The notes beneath the pieces are model-generated. The model searched no databases. It was not told where the DNA came from and saw nothing but the letters and a program-made list of their open reading frames with translations. The translations under genes and the position numbers were made by a program. Below are positions 37,894-46,633 of a stretch of 64,000 nt of DNA, in pieces. Source of the stretch: Gallionella sp. Its GTDB lineage: Bacteria > Pseudomonadota > Gammaproteobacteria > Burkholderiales > Gallionellaceae. Numbering within the stretch: the first letter of the stretch is position 1; the number at the start of each line of letters is the position of its first letter. The DNA is taken from the NCBI GenBank assembly GCA_030682375.1, contig JAUXOL010000022.1, forward strand, positions 62,001 to 126,000, written 5' to 3'.

Positions 37894-39921
37894 TCACTCT
37901 TGAGCGGGGCGCATCAATTCCGGCTCGAAGAACTTGATATTGTTTCGCCCCGACTCCTTGGCCTGATACATCGCGACATCGGCGGACTTCAGTATGTCGG
38001 TTTGATTGCCTTCATGATTGACGAACAGAACGACACCCATGCTCACCGTGCAGTGATGCTCGACCGCAGTATCGGGCTGGCCCCGATGCCTTATCGTCAT
38101 CCGGTAGGGAGCCGACAATGCAGAGCGTATTTTCTCGGCAACCATACGAGCCTGTTCGGCAGACCGGGCCTTGTCGGTATCCAGTTCGCTGAGCACGACC
38201 ACGAACTCGTCCCCGCCGAAACGGGCCACGGTGTCCATTTCGCGTATGCAGCCTCTCAGCCGGAACGCGGCCTCGATCAGCAACAGATCCCCCACCTCAT
38301 GCCCATGCGTGTCATTAAGCGGCTTGAAGTTATCCAGATCAAGAAAAATGACCGCCCCATAGAAACCGGTGCGCTTGCTTGCCGACATGGCCTGTCCCAG
38401 ACGATCATCGAGCAGACGGCGGTTGGGCAGCTTGGTGAGATCATCGTAAAAAGCGAGTTGGCGAATCTTCCCTTCCATCTTTTTGCGCTCGGTGATATCG
38501 CGGGTGACCGCCAGATGCACGACCTTGCCATTCTCCAGCATCGGCGCCGCATGGGTCTCCAGCCAGCGACGCCCTCCCTTTAAACCGAAAACCTCGAACT
38601 CCATCAGAATGGTCTCGCCGGCAATGACCCGTTTGTGCATCTTGATAAATTCTTCGCGATATTCGGGAGCGATAACGTCGATCATCGGACGACCTGCGAC
38701 CTGGTCCAAACAGTCAGCTTCTATCATCGCCAACCCGGCCGGATTCATCTGGACCAACCGCCCCTCAGCGTCTAGCGTCTTGATGCATTCGGGTTCGTTC
38801 TGGATCACGGTATGGAGATGTGATTCGCTTTCCTTCAACTGCAGCTCTTGCTGCAGCAGGGCGCCATGCTCCATTGCAAGCTTGCGCTTGGTGAACAACA
38901 GGCGCCCCCCCAGCAGCAGGATCACCCCAATAGCGATCAATGCGCCAATCAGCGGCCAGAAGTATTGATTCCACACATCCTGCACGCCAAACGACGGCGC
39001 CTCGTCAAAGGGCGGCATCCGCAGCTCCTTGAGCAAGTCGGCGACGGGCGTGTAATCCGCCGGGACCACGAAGCCATGTATTCCTATCTTCCGGGTGACG
39101 GCCGCATCCTCTTCCATCGTAAAAAGAGCCGCAGCGACACGGCGAGCGAGGTTCTCGTCGGTACTTGGCAGGGATGCGAACGGCCACTCCGGATACAGCC
39201 GCGTGGAAGCCTGCAGCTGAAAACCGGGGTGATACTGAAGATTCAGCACCTTGATCCGTGCAAGTTCGAGTTCGCCTTCGCGAGCCATTTCTTCCAGCAA
39301 GCCGGTGCGTACGAAGCCCGCATCGGCGCGACCGGAAAGCACCGCCATGACAACGTTATCGTGAGGCATGCCGGTAACGACCAAGTCGTCTGCCCGAATC
39401 TTTACGCCTTTGATGCTGAGCTCATAAGCCTGCATCTGGTAGCCGCCCAGCGAGTCCGTACTTGCCGTCGCAATAGTCTTGCCCTTGAGGTCGTCCAGCG
39501 AATTGATGTCGCCCCGATCCGCCCGACTGAGAATGACGCCGCCGAATTCAGTGCCTGGATGGCCATGATCATCGACAGCCAAAGTAGCAAGCGGAGCGGT
39601 CAATCCGATGCGCTTTGCCAGCAGCACATAGTGGCCGGGATTGGTCAGCAGGAAATCCAGATGCCTGCTTGCGGTTGCCTGCTCCATTTCAGGATAGGTA
39701 TAGGCCTCCACAACGAAATCCCTTTCGGGGATAGCCTGCTTCAGCACCGCGGCCAAAGGCTGCCACTGCTTTAGTGTTTGGGGTTTTGGGCGGAACGCGA
39801 GAACGCCGATGACAACAGGTTCTGCAGCATAGGCCGGGATGCTTGAAGTTACCGCCCCCGCCAGACAAATCACCTGAACGACAAATCGAAAGAATGCAAA
39901 TTTGCGGATAACGACAAACAT
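37894..39921 (-). CDS. PhnD-like periplasmic substrate-binding domain + PAS + GGDEF diguanylate cyclase
   Basis: Signal peptide then VVIGVLAFRPKPQTLKQWQPLAAVLKQAIP...HLDFLLTNPGHYVLL; PAS; REMDTVARFGGDEFVVVLSE. ORF track extends to 40200; start at 39921 preferred. Confidence 0.9.
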   Translation of the reverse strand: MFVVIRKFAFFRFVVQVICLAGAVTSSIPAYAAEPVVIGVLAFRPKPQTLKQWQPLAAVLKQAIPERDFVVEAYTYPEMEQATASRHLDFLLTNPGHYVLLAKRIGLTAPLATLAVDDHGHPGTEFGGVILSRADRGDINSLDDLKGKTIATASTDSLGGYQMQAYELSIKGVKIRADDLVVTGMPHDNVVMAVLSGRADAGFVRTGLLEEMAREGELELARIKVLNLQYHPGFQLQASTRLYPEWPFASLPSTDENLARRVAAALFTMEEDAAVTRKIGIHGFVVPADYTPVADLLKELRMPPFDEAPSFGVQDVWNQYFWPLIGALIAIGVILLLGGRLLFTKRKLAMEHGALLQQELQLKESESHLHTVIQNEPECIKTLDAEGRLVQMNPAGLAMIEADCLDQVAGRPMIDVIAPEYREEFIKMHKRVIAGETILMEFEVFGLKGGRRWLETHAAPMLENGKVVHLAVTRDITERKKMEGKIRQLAFYDDLTKLPNRRLLDDRLGQAMSASKRTGFYGAVIFLDLDNFKPLNDTHGHEVGDLLLIEAAFRLRGCIREMDTVARFGGDEFVVVLSELDTDKARSAEQARMVAEKIRSALSAPYRMTIRHRGQPDTAVEHHCTVSMGVVLFVNHEGNQTDILKSADVAMYQAKESGRNNIKFFEPELMRPAQE

Positions 39922-40156
39922 GATGTGCAGAGGAAATTCCAACTTCAAATGTGGTGGCATGATATGCCATGACAGGCAGCATTTGAGAAAAAATTCTCCT
40001 GCCCCCGAAAGCACTGAAAGACCCTGACACATCAAATGCCGTAGCTTGGGGCCGTATTTTGAATCTGGGCAGTTGTCTATAGGACCAAAGCCCAATATGA
40101 ACGGAATCGATGTTCCGATAGCATGTGCGAGCGTAATTTCAATCGAGAAAATTCCT

Positions 40157-41323
40157 ATGCAACAACCAAAGAAAACTTCACCTGCAGCAACCGCCAACAC
40201 TCAAGCTGCGCAGAAACGACGAAAATCAACCACCAGAGCCATTTCGGCCGGTGACATTCCGCCCGAGCTCACTGCTGAGGCGATAGAGGCTTTTACGGTG
40301 GAGCAGGCTGTCGGGGCCGCACATGGCGCCAAAGCGGCGGCAATGCAAGATATCCTTTCCAAGATAGACCGCGGCGATACTGATGCACTGGGCAAGGCGC
40401 TTACTGTGATATTCGACGAAGCCTCACCCGATGAGGCGACAAAACTTCGCGCGGAGTTGATGCGTCATCCGGCGCTGACCCAGAAGAACTCGAACAATCC
40501 GGACGAAGAACTTACCGATGATTGGCGCAGTGGCGGATATCCTTATCGCAACTTGCTCTCGAGGAGAGGCTACGAAAAACAGAAGTTCCAGCTGCAGGTG
40601 GAACTATTGAAGTTGCAGGCATGGGTGAAGGAAACCGGGCAGAAGGTCGTGATCCTGTTCGAGGGGCGCGACGCCGCGGGCAAGGGCGGGGCGATCAAAC
40701 GATTCATGGAACATCTCAATCCGCGCGGCGCGCGGGTCGTCGCATTGGAGAAACCGTCCGAGGTGGAACGCGGGCAATGGTATTTCCAGCGTTATGTACA
40801 GGAGTTGCCGACCGCCGGAGAGATCGTGCTGTTCGACCGCTCCTGGTACAACCGCGCAGGAGTTGAACAAGTCATGGGCTTCTGCACACCGGACGAGTAC
40901 AACGAGTTCATGCGTCAGGCGCCCGAATTCGAGCGCAACCTCGTGCGTAGCGGGATACATCTGATTAAGTTCTGGTTCTCTGTCAGTCGCGAAGAACAGC
41001 GGCGACGCTTCAAGGAACGCAAGGTGCATCCACTCAAACACTGGAAGCTATCCCCCATCGACCTTGCATCACTGGACAAATGGGACAGCTACACCAAAGC
41101 CAAAGAGGCGATGTTCTTCCATACAGACACTGCGGACACGCCGTGGAGCGTGATCAAGTCCGACTGCAAGAAGCGGGCTAGGCTGAATGCGATGCGCTAT
41201 GTGCTGCACAAGCTGCCTTATTCCAACAAGGACCTATTGCGTATCGGGCCGGTTGATCCATTGCTGGTTGGCCGCGCACATGTCGTGTACGAGCGCGGCG
41301 AAAAAGATGCAGCCATACTTTAA
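40157..41323 (+). CDS. ppk2: Polyphosphate kinase 2 (PPK2 family)
   Basis: VVILFEGRDAAGKGGAIKRFMEHLNPRGARVVALEKPSEVERGQWYFQRYVQELPTAGEIVLFDRSWYNRAGVEQVMGFC. Confidence 0.95.
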   Translation: MQQPKKTSPAATANTQAAQKRRKSTTRAISAGDIPPELTAEAIEAFTVEQAVGAAHGAKAAAMQDILSKIDRGDTDALGKALTVIFDEASPDEATKLRAELMRHPALTQKNSNNPDEELTDDWRSGGYPYRNLLSRRGYEKQKFQLQVELLKLQAWVKETGQKVVILFEGRDAAGKGGAIKRFMEHLNPRGARVVALEKPSEVERGQWYFQRYVQELPTAGEIVLFDRSWYNRAGVEQVMGFCTPDEYNEFMRQAPEFERNLVRSGIHLIKFWFSVSREEQRRRFKERKVHPLKHWKLSPIDLASLDKWDSYTKAKEAMFFHTDTADTPWSVIKSDCKKRARLNAMRYVLHKLPYSNKDLLRIGPVDPLLVGRAHVVYERGEKDAAIL

Positions 41324-41621
41324 AGACAATGCCGATTCCATCCTGATGGAAGATATCCGTCAGCGCATGCATGATGAAGGTGCCTCAAGCAGAAGTCTTT
41401 GTGCAGCTGTCGTAATATCCAGTTGCGCAGTGCTGCCGGATGAGGCAACCTTGCTTGCACTTTTGAATGATCCTGATGATTCAGGTACCGCCTGATCAAA
41501 TTGGCTAGCGCATGTGGTCGGCGCAATTGTTGTGGGTTTCGTATATGCGCGGGCTGGCATGCCAACTTTCACACGAGCATCGGTGCATGATGCGGGAGAT
41601 CGCAGCACTCGTCTCTATCAG

Positions 41622-42041
41622 CTAGCGTGCATCGATAGCAGCCCAATGACTACCCATTCCGGGCTCCAGGTAGCGCCCCTTGGTTTTTACCGTATGCAGC
41701 GCATCGACAAGAACCGCGGGCAGGCAGTTCTTCGAGACAAATCCGGCCGCACCCGCCTTTAAGACTTCCACGACAGTCGATGTGCTGTTATGCGCGCTGA
41801 GTACCAATATGGGAAGTGATGGGTAAGCTCGTTTTACACATTGAATGAGTTCCGCCCCGCAGATACCGGGCATTTGCAAATCCATCATCAACAGATTGAC
41901 TTCCGCGGAATGAAGCTTATCGAGCATTTCTGCGCCAGAGCCAGCTTCAGCGACAATGCGGATATTGGGCTGAACGGAAAGAAACTGCCGAATTGCACTG
42001 CGAACCATTTCATGGTCATCGGTGATCATTAAATCAATCAT
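41622..42041 (-). CDS. NarL/FixJ-type receiver without HTH output domain
   Basis: MIDLMITDDHEMVRSAIRQFLS...LLMMDLQMPGICGAELIQCVKRAYPSLPILVLSAHNS; ends about 20 aa after the receiver. Confidence 0.85.
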   Translation of the reverse strand: MIDLMITDDHEMVRSAIRQFLSVQPNIRIVAEAGSGAEMLDKLHSAEVNLLMMDLQMPGICGAELIQCVKRAYPSLPILVLSAHNSTSTVVEVLKAGAAGFVSKNCLPAVLVDALHTVKTKGRYLEPGMGSHWAAIDAR

Positions 42042-42225
42042 GATTTCGCTTTCTTTGCTGCAGCCGATAGAGTGATTTAAGTCTATCGATCTCAATGTGA
42101 AATTGAAATCAGATTGCGACGATCAACTTAGGGAATTACCGATTGACTTTGAATGGTCGTGGGGTGAACTCGGGATTTCTCATTCACGGCCACCCAGCTG
42201 AAAATGCACGAAAGATATTCGACGG

Positions 42226-43614
42226 CTAATCCGGATCGAAAAACCGAACGACATTACGCCCGGCTTCTTTCGCTTGGTACATCGCCATATCAGCCCACTT
42301 TAAAATATCTTCCTTGCTGTATATGTGATTGCAAAACATCACCACGCCTATACTGGCCGAACATCGATGTGAAATGAGCGCCTCTCCGATTCCATCCGGA
42401 ACGGTTAGCTCGTAAGGTTTGCTTAAAGTAGTCAATATTTTTTCAGCAACCTTTTGAGCATGAGATGTGGCTTCGACCTTGTTTTTTTCCAGCTCGCCAA
42501 GAATCACCACGAACTCATCGCCCCCGAAGCGAGCAACAGTGTCCATTTCGCGCACGCTATTCAGAAGTCTTTGCGATACTTCAATAAGCAACAAGTCACC
42601 TACGTCATGCCCATGCTGGTCATTCAACGGCTTGAAGTTGTCCAGATCCATAAACATGACGGCACCGTATCTGCCGGTACGTTTGCTCAACGCAAGTGCT
42701 CTGTTCAAGCGATCGTTCAGCATGCTGCGGTTCGGCAGATTTGTCAGAACATCATAAAAAGCCAAGTGACGAATTCGCTCCTCCGCTAGCTTGCGATCAG
42801 TAATGTCTTCAAAGACCGTCACAAATTGTTCGTCCGCAGGGGAGAACACATTGATGAGGAAGTGCTTGTTGAGTGGCGCGAAATATTGATCGAACTTGAT
42901 CGACTGCTTGGAGTGGGCCACTGCCGCATATATATCCAAAAAAGGCGCCGGCTCTGAACCATATGCCTGAGATGCAAGCGCGCCGACAACTGCAAGTCTG
43001 CTGAGCCCGGTTTGAGTTTCGAATGCGGGATTCACATCCAAGATCAGATAATCTATCGGTTGGCCTTTGTCGTCATAAATGACTTGATGGACGGCCATTC
43101 CTTCGGACATTGAAACAAACAGCGAATGAAAACGTTCGCTACTTTCTTTCTCAATAGCTTGAGCCAACTTGCGCTCTGAAATATCTTCAAACAATGCGTA
43201 AACGCCTTGCAGCAATCCGTTTTGAATCGGGAAGGCGCTAACAAGAATCCAGGTGTGTTTATCTAGCTTTGGACTGTAGACGCCCATTACAACATCGCGG
43301 ACTGGCTGTGCGGTTCTAAGTGCCACCATGGCAGGATGCTCCTCGCCGGGCCAGGGTGTGCCGTCTTCATGTATTGCGTGCCAACGAGGATCAACTGATT
43401 GAACACCGCGCATCTGGTCGAAAGACAGGCCAAGAATGTGCTCAGCTGCCGGATTGGCCGTGATTATCTGGCCCAGCTTGTTCTGAAAAACAATACCGAT
43501 GGGAAGCGTGTTGAATAGATCGGTGCTGTATGGGAATTGAACCTTATCGAGATGACTCGACTGATTCCTTGGCTTGCCATTCCGGAGTGCATTCATGTTG
43601 CAATTCCATTGCAT
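42226..43614 (-). CDS. PAS-GGDEF diguanylate cyclase
   Basis: Two PAS-like segments; REMDTVARFGGDEFVVILGE with RxxD I-site. Confidence 0.9.
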   Translation of the reverse strand: MQWNCNMNALRNGKPRNQSSHLDKVQFPYSTDLFNTLPIGIVFQNKLGQIITANPAAEHILGLSFDQMRGVQSVDPRWHAIHEDGTPWPGEEHPAMVALRTAQPVRDVVMGVYSPKLDKHTWILVSAFPIQNGLLQGVYALFEDISERKLAQAIEKESSERFHSLFVSMSEGMAVHQVIYDDKGQPIDYLILDVNPAFETQTGLSRLAVVGALASQAYGSEPAPFLDIYAAVAHSKQSIKFDQYFAPLNKHFLINVFSPADEQFVTVFEDITDRKLAEERIRHLAFYDVLTNLPNRSMLNDRLNRALALSKRTGRYGAVMFMDLDNFKPLNDQHGHDVGDLLLIEVSQRLLNSVREMDTVARFGGDEFVVILGELEKNKVEATSHAQKVAEKILTTLSKPYELTVPDGIGEALISHRCSASIGVVMFCNHIYSKEDILKWADMAMYQAKEAGRNVVRFFDPD

Positions 43615-44414
43615 ATGCTGAACGGGGCGATTGATTTGTTATCTCCGCGACGGGCGTTTCGCTGATGTAGCGATATTCCCGTAACTGCCCAAAAAATGTC
43701 AGCGTGGTCAAACCACGCTCCGCTGCAGGATGGGAGTAAATCCCCCCGATGTGCATTTGTTGCGAGACAACTCTCTTGCTCGTACCGCACTGGCAAAAAA
43801 ATGGGGGGCCGAAATGACCACCCTAGTGTTTGGAGGAGAGTATGAAAGGCTCTGGCAGAAACCTTTGCCGATATCACTCGATGTGCATTCTATCGTCGGC
43901 CTGGCAAATGTATATATGCCGAAATGCATAGACCTATCGACCTAGGAATTCCCCTAGGATGCACCTTCAAGCGAAACTCACCGCACTATGCAGATGATTC
44001 AGAATTTCTCGCACCTGGCGCATAACAGATGCATGAAGTGCGGGCTACAACTTAAGACTGGATCTCAAAATCGGTAGTTCGGGAACCGATACCGGATGAT
44101 TACTCGGGACGAGCGAAACGGATCGTTGCGAATGACCTCATTAGGGCGATGCACTGACGGACAAACAACGACTCGGTTCACTTTATCTGCCTGACTCAAC
44201 GCATCAACCCAAAGACTACTCAACCATCACGGAGGCATTGGTCAAAATCACACTGAAACCACACAAACCCAAGAACTCGCAGTCACAGAATAGGCACGGC
44301 AAAATTTCGGCATATTCTTAACTGACGTATCCATTCGAGTAAATCCATCTGGAGTATAGGTAACCTTAGAGATGAAGTCCTTAAATGTGCGGCCGCACGC
44401 TTCGCATCCGGCTC

Positions 44415-44546
44415 TCAGGCATCCGTCGACACGCAATGCTTGCAGCGTATCGAGCAGCCCTGCACCTGGAGCCCGATGCGCCGACTCGGACCGAGTACGG
44501 TCACGCGGCTATGCGCCTTGTTGAGCTGGAGAGTTGGCACCTTCAT
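44415..44546 (-). pseudogene. Truncated radical-SAM (NrdG/organic radical activating-type) N-terminal fragment
   Basis: Own translation MKVPTLQLNKAHSRVTVLGPSRRIGLQVQGCSIRCKHCVSTDA*; CX3CX2C cluster motif intact, then stop; starts 22 bp after the metallophosphoesterase stop. Confidence 0.65.
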
Positions 44547-44567
44547 GGCCGGCGCGCTACGCGCCCG

Positions 44568-45725
44568 TCATCTTGGCAGGAATAGCTCTTGCCTGGCCCG
44601 CAGCGTGGTGACACCGTCCTTCTGTTCGAAATACGGATCGTTGATGGGGCGGCCGTAACTCTTCGCCGCAATCCTGCCGTCGCGCAGTATCTCGACCATT
44701 GTGTAGCCGAAATAGGCGTCCTTGCCGCGCCAGGTGCTTTCGGGCGGGCTGCCTCCGTTGCCCGCGACGACCTGCGGCACCTTGCCGGTGTAATCGCCGA
44801 AAGTCAGTCCCGGCGCGAATCTCCACTCGTGGGCGTGAGCGGCGAGATAGGCGCGCACCTTTGTGGCGGAGCCGTCACCAGCCGGATCGTTCAGCAGCCT
44901 GTAGAGGGCTTCCGCCTGTTCCGGCCGGATCGCCGGATTGCCGGGATCCTCGTGATCGTCGGCGGCAGCGTTTTGCAGCGGCTTGTGTCCCATCACGAAC
45001 ACATGGCGGATCGTCTTGTCCTTCTGCGCCTTGCGCAACTGCTTGCCCAGCCAGTACATCGGTACGTCGCCTATGGTGTATGAATCGATCATCGTATCGG
45101 TGTTGAGCACAACGAACAGCACATCCTCGTTGCGGAAGCTGTAGCTCAGCCGCGTCTCGTCGACCAGCAGCCCGTCCGCGCCGCCCTTTTTTGGGCCGTT
45201 GTGGCCGGCGATGAAATCGTATCCGGCCGGGTTGTTTTCCATGAACTCCTGCCAGTAGCGATAGGCCGGCGGATTGGGACACTGCCAGTATTTACAGACG
45301 TCGCTATCTTCCTTGTTCACCAGTAACTCGTGATTGCCCGTGAAGGCCACCATCGGCACACCCTTCGCGACCAGCGGATTCTTCTGCGGATCGGCGGCAA
45401 GCTCCACCCAGGCGTCAAGCTGCTTTGCCAGCGTCTTCGTACCCGGCTTCTTGCCCTTGACGATGTCCCCCGCGAGGAACAGCAAGCGCGGCAACACGGG
45501 CTGCGCTGCGATGTCGCGGAAAGACTGCAGCAGCTGCGCCTCGTTCGCCGTGCTGGTGAATCCGGTGGCGTCGACACCCTCCTTGTTCAGCCGGTTGCAG
45601 CCGAAGAAGGCGAAGGAATAAATCGCGGCATCGTCCGCCCCGGGATTCGCGGCGGCAGCGCTGCCGCACAGACAGCCCAGGCCGACCAGCGCGGCCAGCA
45701 TTGAATGTTTGAATGTGCGCATCAT
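44568..45725 (-). CDS. Secreted metallophosphoesterase
   Basis: Signal peptide MMRTFKHSMLAALVGLGCLCGSAAAA; LLFLAGDIVKGK, AFTGNHELLV, HVFVMGHKPL, YLAAHAHEW motifs. Confidence 0.88.
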   Translation of the reverse strand: MMRTFKHSMLAALVGLGCLCGSAAAANPGADDAAIYSFAFFGCNRLNKEGVDATGFTSTANEAQLLQSFRDIAAQPVLPRLLFLAGDIVKGKKPGTKTLAKQLDAWVELAADPQKNPLVAKGVPMVAFTGNHELLVNKEDSDVCKYWQCPNPPAYRYWQEFMENNPAGYDFIAGHNGPKKGGADGLLVDETRLSYSFRNEDVLFVVLNTDTMIDSYTIGDVPMYWLGKQLRKAQKDKTIRHVFVMGHKPLQNAAADDHEDPGNPAIRPEQAEALYRLLNDPAGDGSATKVRAYLAAHAHEWRFAPGLTFGDYTGKVPQVVAGNGGSPPESTWRGKDAYFGYTMVEILRDGRIAAKSYGRPINDPYFEQKDGVTTLRARQELFLPR

Positions 45726-45744
45726 GTGATCCCTCGTCCCGGGA

Positions 45745-46010
45745 AAAGCCCGGCTGGCGCAACGATACCAAAAACCCAGGGCCGTTGTCGCTGCGGATGT
45801 GCTCCGGGATTCCATGCACGATCATGGCATTGGCCAACTGCTCAATCACGACATCTGCCCCGATGTGCCATGCGCAATGGATGATCAAACAGATACAGCT
45901 GAACTTATCGATCATCGTCAGCATCCTGATCTTGCGACCGTATGGCCCCAAAGCCGAGTAGCAGACATTCACCGCAATGGCGCCCAGCTTTATCTGTTCG
46001 ACCGGCGTAT
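45745..46010 (-). mobile_element. Degraded IS3-type (rve integrase) transposase remnant
   Basis: YSALGPYGRKIRMLTMIDKFSCICLIIHCAWHIGADVVIEQLANAMIVHGIPEHIRSDNGPGFL resembles the IS3-family catalytic core around the second Asp; no intact transposase ORF or terminal repeats seen. Confidence 0.75.
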
Positions 46011-46021
46011 AGACCGGCAAG

Positions 46022-46059
46022 AAAAAAGGCTTGATTCTCATGAGAATCAAGCCTTTTTT
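46022..46059. terminator. 38-bp perfect palindrome, bidirectional terminator-like, 3' of tRNA-Arg
   Basis: AAAAAAGGCTTGATTCTCA|TGAGAATCAAGCCTTTTTT, zero mismatches, A/T tracts on both flanks. Confidence 0.85.
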
Positions 46060-46064
46060 GAAGG

Positions 46065-46141
46065 TGGCGCGCTCGGCGGGAGTCGAACCCACGACCCTTG
46101 GCTTCGGAAACCAATACTCTATCCAGCTGAGCTACGAGCGC
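46065..46141 (-). tRNA. tRNA-Arg (CCG anticodon)
   Basis: Minus strand GCGCTCGTAGCTCAGCTGGATAGAGTATTGGTTTCCGAAGCCAAGGGTCGTGGGTTCGACTCCCGCCGAGCGCGCCA; 7-bp acceptor stem, loop TTCCGAA, encoded CCA. Confidence 0.96.
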
Positions 46142-46228
46142 GTACTTTGGAGGCGCGCAGCATAGCGGTTTTTACCCGCCCAGTCCAACGAAAGCCGGCT
46201 CCAACGCAATAGCCCGGCTCCAGCGCAA

Positions 46229-46549
46229 TCAGCCAGAAATACAGGCCAGCCCCTGCGAATGGCACACATAGCCCTTGGCGTAAATCAGCGCGACCCATAA
46301 CCAGAAAAGCAGAAAGAAGCTGACCAGCCCGAGATGCTGGTCGGCGACGAGGCGTGGCGTGATGGCGCGCGCGATTTTAAGGATGGGGGCGGTGACGATC
46401 TGCAGCAGGCGGTAGACGAAGTTTTCATGGCGTGTGCGACCGGACAGCAAGGCGACCAGGCCTTGGGCGAGCAACGCCATCACGGCGATTTCCACCAGCG
46501 CCTTGAGCGCGCTGACGATGAACAATTCGATGGAGAACATGTCATCCAA
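46229..46549 (-). CDS. Small membrane protein, hypothetical
   Basis: Multiple hydrophobic segments; ORF of 106 aa between tRNA and symporter. Confidence 0.7.
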   Translation of the reverse strand: MDDMFSIELFIVSALKALVEIAVMALLAQGLVALLSGRTRHENFVYRLLQIVTAPILKIARAITPRLVADQHLGLVSFFLLFWLWVALIYAKGYVCHSQGLACISG

Positions 46550-46633
46550 CCAATATTGGAGTAAGGCGGAAGTTTAACGCTTTCGGCCTTAGCTGCTTCC
46601 TGAATGAATGATTCGATATTCCGTTTTCCCGGA

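Noticed and set aside
43708-43945. Small ORFs on both strands in the 43.7-43.9 kb gap
   Set aside because: Mutually antisense, no start context or motif support.
44248-44436. 62-aa minus ORF with CEACGRTF as a zinc-finger gene
   Set aside because: Overlaps the radical-SAM fragment in another frame; isolated CxxC only, no supporting context.
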